Shown: positions 62,159 to 64,000 of the stretch, one piece after another
Position numbering within the stretch: position 1 is the stretch's first letter
Layout: the number at the start of each line of letters is the position of its first letter
Assembly (NCBI RefSeq): GCF_021730395.1
Contig: NC_069367.1
Coordinates: 70,975,501 to 71,039,500 of the forward strand
DNA from: Mercenaria mercenaria
Lineage: Eukaryota; Mollusca; Bivalvia; Venerida; Veneridae
Reading direction: 5' to 3'
Length of the DNA stretch: 64,000 bases
Notes under the pieces: generated by a model
What the model was told of the DNA's origin: nothing
The model's input: the letters and a program-made list of their open reading frames with translations, nothing else
Database searches by the model: none
Made by a program: the position numbers and the translations under genes

Positions 62159-63013
62159 ATTATTCGAAAAACGGATGACTGAATTTCTATAAATCATGAC
62201 TGTTCAAATAAACCACAAGTCTTGTCGGCGTCAGGGCATGAATGATGAAGGAATGATACATGTTTGTTTTAATGACACAACATAATTCTTTCGATACATG
62301 TACCATATTTTAGTAGAAACTGTGCTAGATCACTATATACATTTTCGCACACTGTTCGGAAGATATAAACGTCAAACTGGAAACGTAATTGAAATTCGGC
62401 TTGAATATGCGCAAATATCGGGTTTGCTTGACAGATAGGGAAGCAGACGTTCTTTCTTTGTATTTTGGCGGGAAAACAGCATGTTCCTTCCAGGATGTTC
62501 CTTCGGTAATGACTGAATGCTTATAGAAAATTACGTTTTGGTGTTATATTTCTGCGTCAACATTGTGTTGAAGCTTTTATGTTATTGTTAACAAAATGCT
62601 CTACAACCAAATAAAAATGCATGCTTAAGAGCTTGAATTTATATCGTGTCTGTTCGTCCGTCACAGGCTTTTATGATTTTTTTTATTCGAGTATTTAATA
62701 TTATATTCATGGTTTCAAAACTAAGGAAGGATGTTAACGTTTAAACACTAACAGGTATGTAACGACAATTGTTTCACTTGTTCTGGCGACTCACTTCTTG
62801 AAGTGCTGGGTTGGAAGCTGTAAATGAACATGTTTTACGGGTGAACTTATAATAAATCAGATGGGTGGGGTTTAGACATTTTTCCATTCTAACGGCAAAT
62901 TTTCAAAGCGGAATGAAGCAGTTTGGTGACTCTTAGACGTTTTTGAGATGTAGAAAGGGAAAACGGTAAATTCCACAGACTCTCTCCATGTTTCGATTTT
63001 TGTACATTTAGTA

Positions 63014-63135
63014 ATTGTAGGTGGTGGGAGTTAGTAGAAAATTCATAATTATAGGTAGTGGGGGTAGAGGAAAATCAAAAATCATGGGAAGTGGGGTTGG
63101 AGGAAAATAAAAAAAGTATGGGTGGTGTTTTATTT
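63014..63135. repeat. G-rich minisatellite, unit about 34-38 bp
   Basis: Three and a half copies of a 'taggt.gtgggggt.gaggaaaat' unit, followed by T-rich runs. The + strand ORF is an artefact. Confidence 0.65.
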
Positions 63136-64000
63136 TTTTTTCTCTTTTTTTTTTTTTCAAAAAGTGCCTTCCGACCCTCTAATACAATTAATTCTGGAAC
63201 TGTCGTTATAACATTCACTTACTTTTATCAACTACATACGATATGATATCAAAGTTTACAATTAATTTACCCTTAGTTATATTTGCGTATTATGTGATCT
63301 CCTCGTAGAACGAAAAACAAACACGTGTATAGTTATCAAATTGCTATGGCGCGCTTTACGTACATGGCATCTAACATCAAAACGTTGAGTTGTACTTCCA
63401 AAAATCGGAAGGACAGTTTGTCTTCAACAAAATATTGCGAAAAACTGAAAACGTAAAGTTCCCTTTTTTATTTGACATTTCATTTGCAAATTGATCACTT
63501 GTGCCGAAATTCAGACTTTTAATGGGCCTGTAGATTTTTAAAGATGTCATTTTTGCGTATATTTGTCGATTTTTGTCAAAATTTTATATCAGAAGGAACA
63601 GGGTTTGCTTTATCGAATGATAAATGTTTGTTGTAATATGGTGCGATACCACTTCCAAACACGCTAATCCTAATATAAATTAAATTAAGTGTCAAAATGT
63701 ACAGTTTCGCTGATTTTAAATCATAATTAGGCATTTTAGAGGACTCAAAACGGCAGTATTTCGATATTTTGGCGTCCTTAGTTGTGACGTTCGTGACGTC
63801 ATCACTGATAACGCATTGTTGCCAAGACGATGGAAAAAATAGTTTAGAACCATAGTGCTACAGTTGGACCAAGTTTCATCAAAATCGAAGGGAATGCCAT
63901 ATTTGACGAATAAGGTATCGACCCACCTTAAGCCGGGATGGGCACGATAAATGTTGATTTCTTTCCCTGAGCGGGTTGTAATAAAAACAATATATTGATT

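Larger units (their letters stand above)
59452..63931. mobile_element. 4.5-kb TTAA-flanked element with about 525-bp inverted ends
   Basis: The ends read TTAAGGTGGGTCGATACC and the complement. The TTAA at 59452-59455 and 63928-63931 looks like the target duplication. Left arm about 59452-59980 and right arm about 63400-63931 are diverged inverted copies. Both contain TGACGTCA within a 'gacgtcacgaacgtcac'-type block. The interior carries no transposase ORF but holds a TA-type MITE (60688-61030) and a SINE (61890-62158), so it is old and non-autonomous, or else two separate short foldback arms kept apart by later insertions. Ends and target fit piggyBac or Kolobok-type elements. Confidence 0.7.

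Overview
The window looks like AT-rich nuclear DNA of a bivalve mollusc. The signs are intron-rich minus-strand genes with GT/AG splice sites, tRNA-derived SINEs, many palindromic MITEs, several broken LINEs, and degenerate tandem repeats of the 'ccaaggtcaaggtcac' and 'aacatggccgc' kinds that are common in clam genomes. The species is inferred, not proven. I saw no retrovirus, LTR element or Polinton.

Layout. 1-7.3 kb is repeat-rich: tandem repeats, two foldback elements, a MITE and a SINE. 7.76-9.06 kb holds a single-exon class A GPCR on the minus strand. 11.0-25.5 kb holds a large minus-strand gene. I assembled it from eight exons whose phases all agree: 11021-11222, 11759-12153, 12436-12626, 12860-16519, 17398-17504, 22237-22400, 24278-24407 and 25357-25502. 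It encodes a Notch-ligand-like N-terminus (MNNL-like region, then a DSL-like cysteine pattern), about 30 EGF repeats in one 3.66-kb exon, and a complete zona pellucida (ZP) domain. Its leader exon was not found.

25.6-54.9 kb holds a second minus-strand gene with seven exons, 1170 coding bases and 389 aa, running from a signal-peptide exon at 54808-54852 to a stop at 25593. Its first modules have the same exon phases as the N-terminus of the EGF/ZP gene, so the two look like tandem relatives. Either the EGF/ZP gene has an unseen leader, or it borrows the upstream exons. A phase-0 splice inside the last upstream exon would give one exactly in-frame 2000-aa protein.

The introns of the second gene are filled with mobile DNA: LINEs at 29-30.7, 34-38.6 and 40.1-42.1 kb, a palindromic GATATC array at 45.05-46.16 kb, and a 7-kb foldback at 46.13-53.2 kb. 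The foldback's two roughly 2.35-kb arms consist of a satellite made of short hairpins. 53.7-54.0 kb carries a broken pogo/psq-type HTH fragment. 57.6-64 kb carries a mariner-like MITE and a 4.5-kb TTAA-flanked element with roughly 525-bp inverted ends, which itself contains a SINE and a second copy of the MITE seen at 4.97 kb.

If the models hold, both minus-strand genes encode secreted or matrix proteins built from developmental-signalling modules. The ZP domain suggests that the longer protein polymerises outside the cell. No transcript evidence was available. Every exon comes from splice motifs, phase agreement and protein-family patterns that I read by eye.
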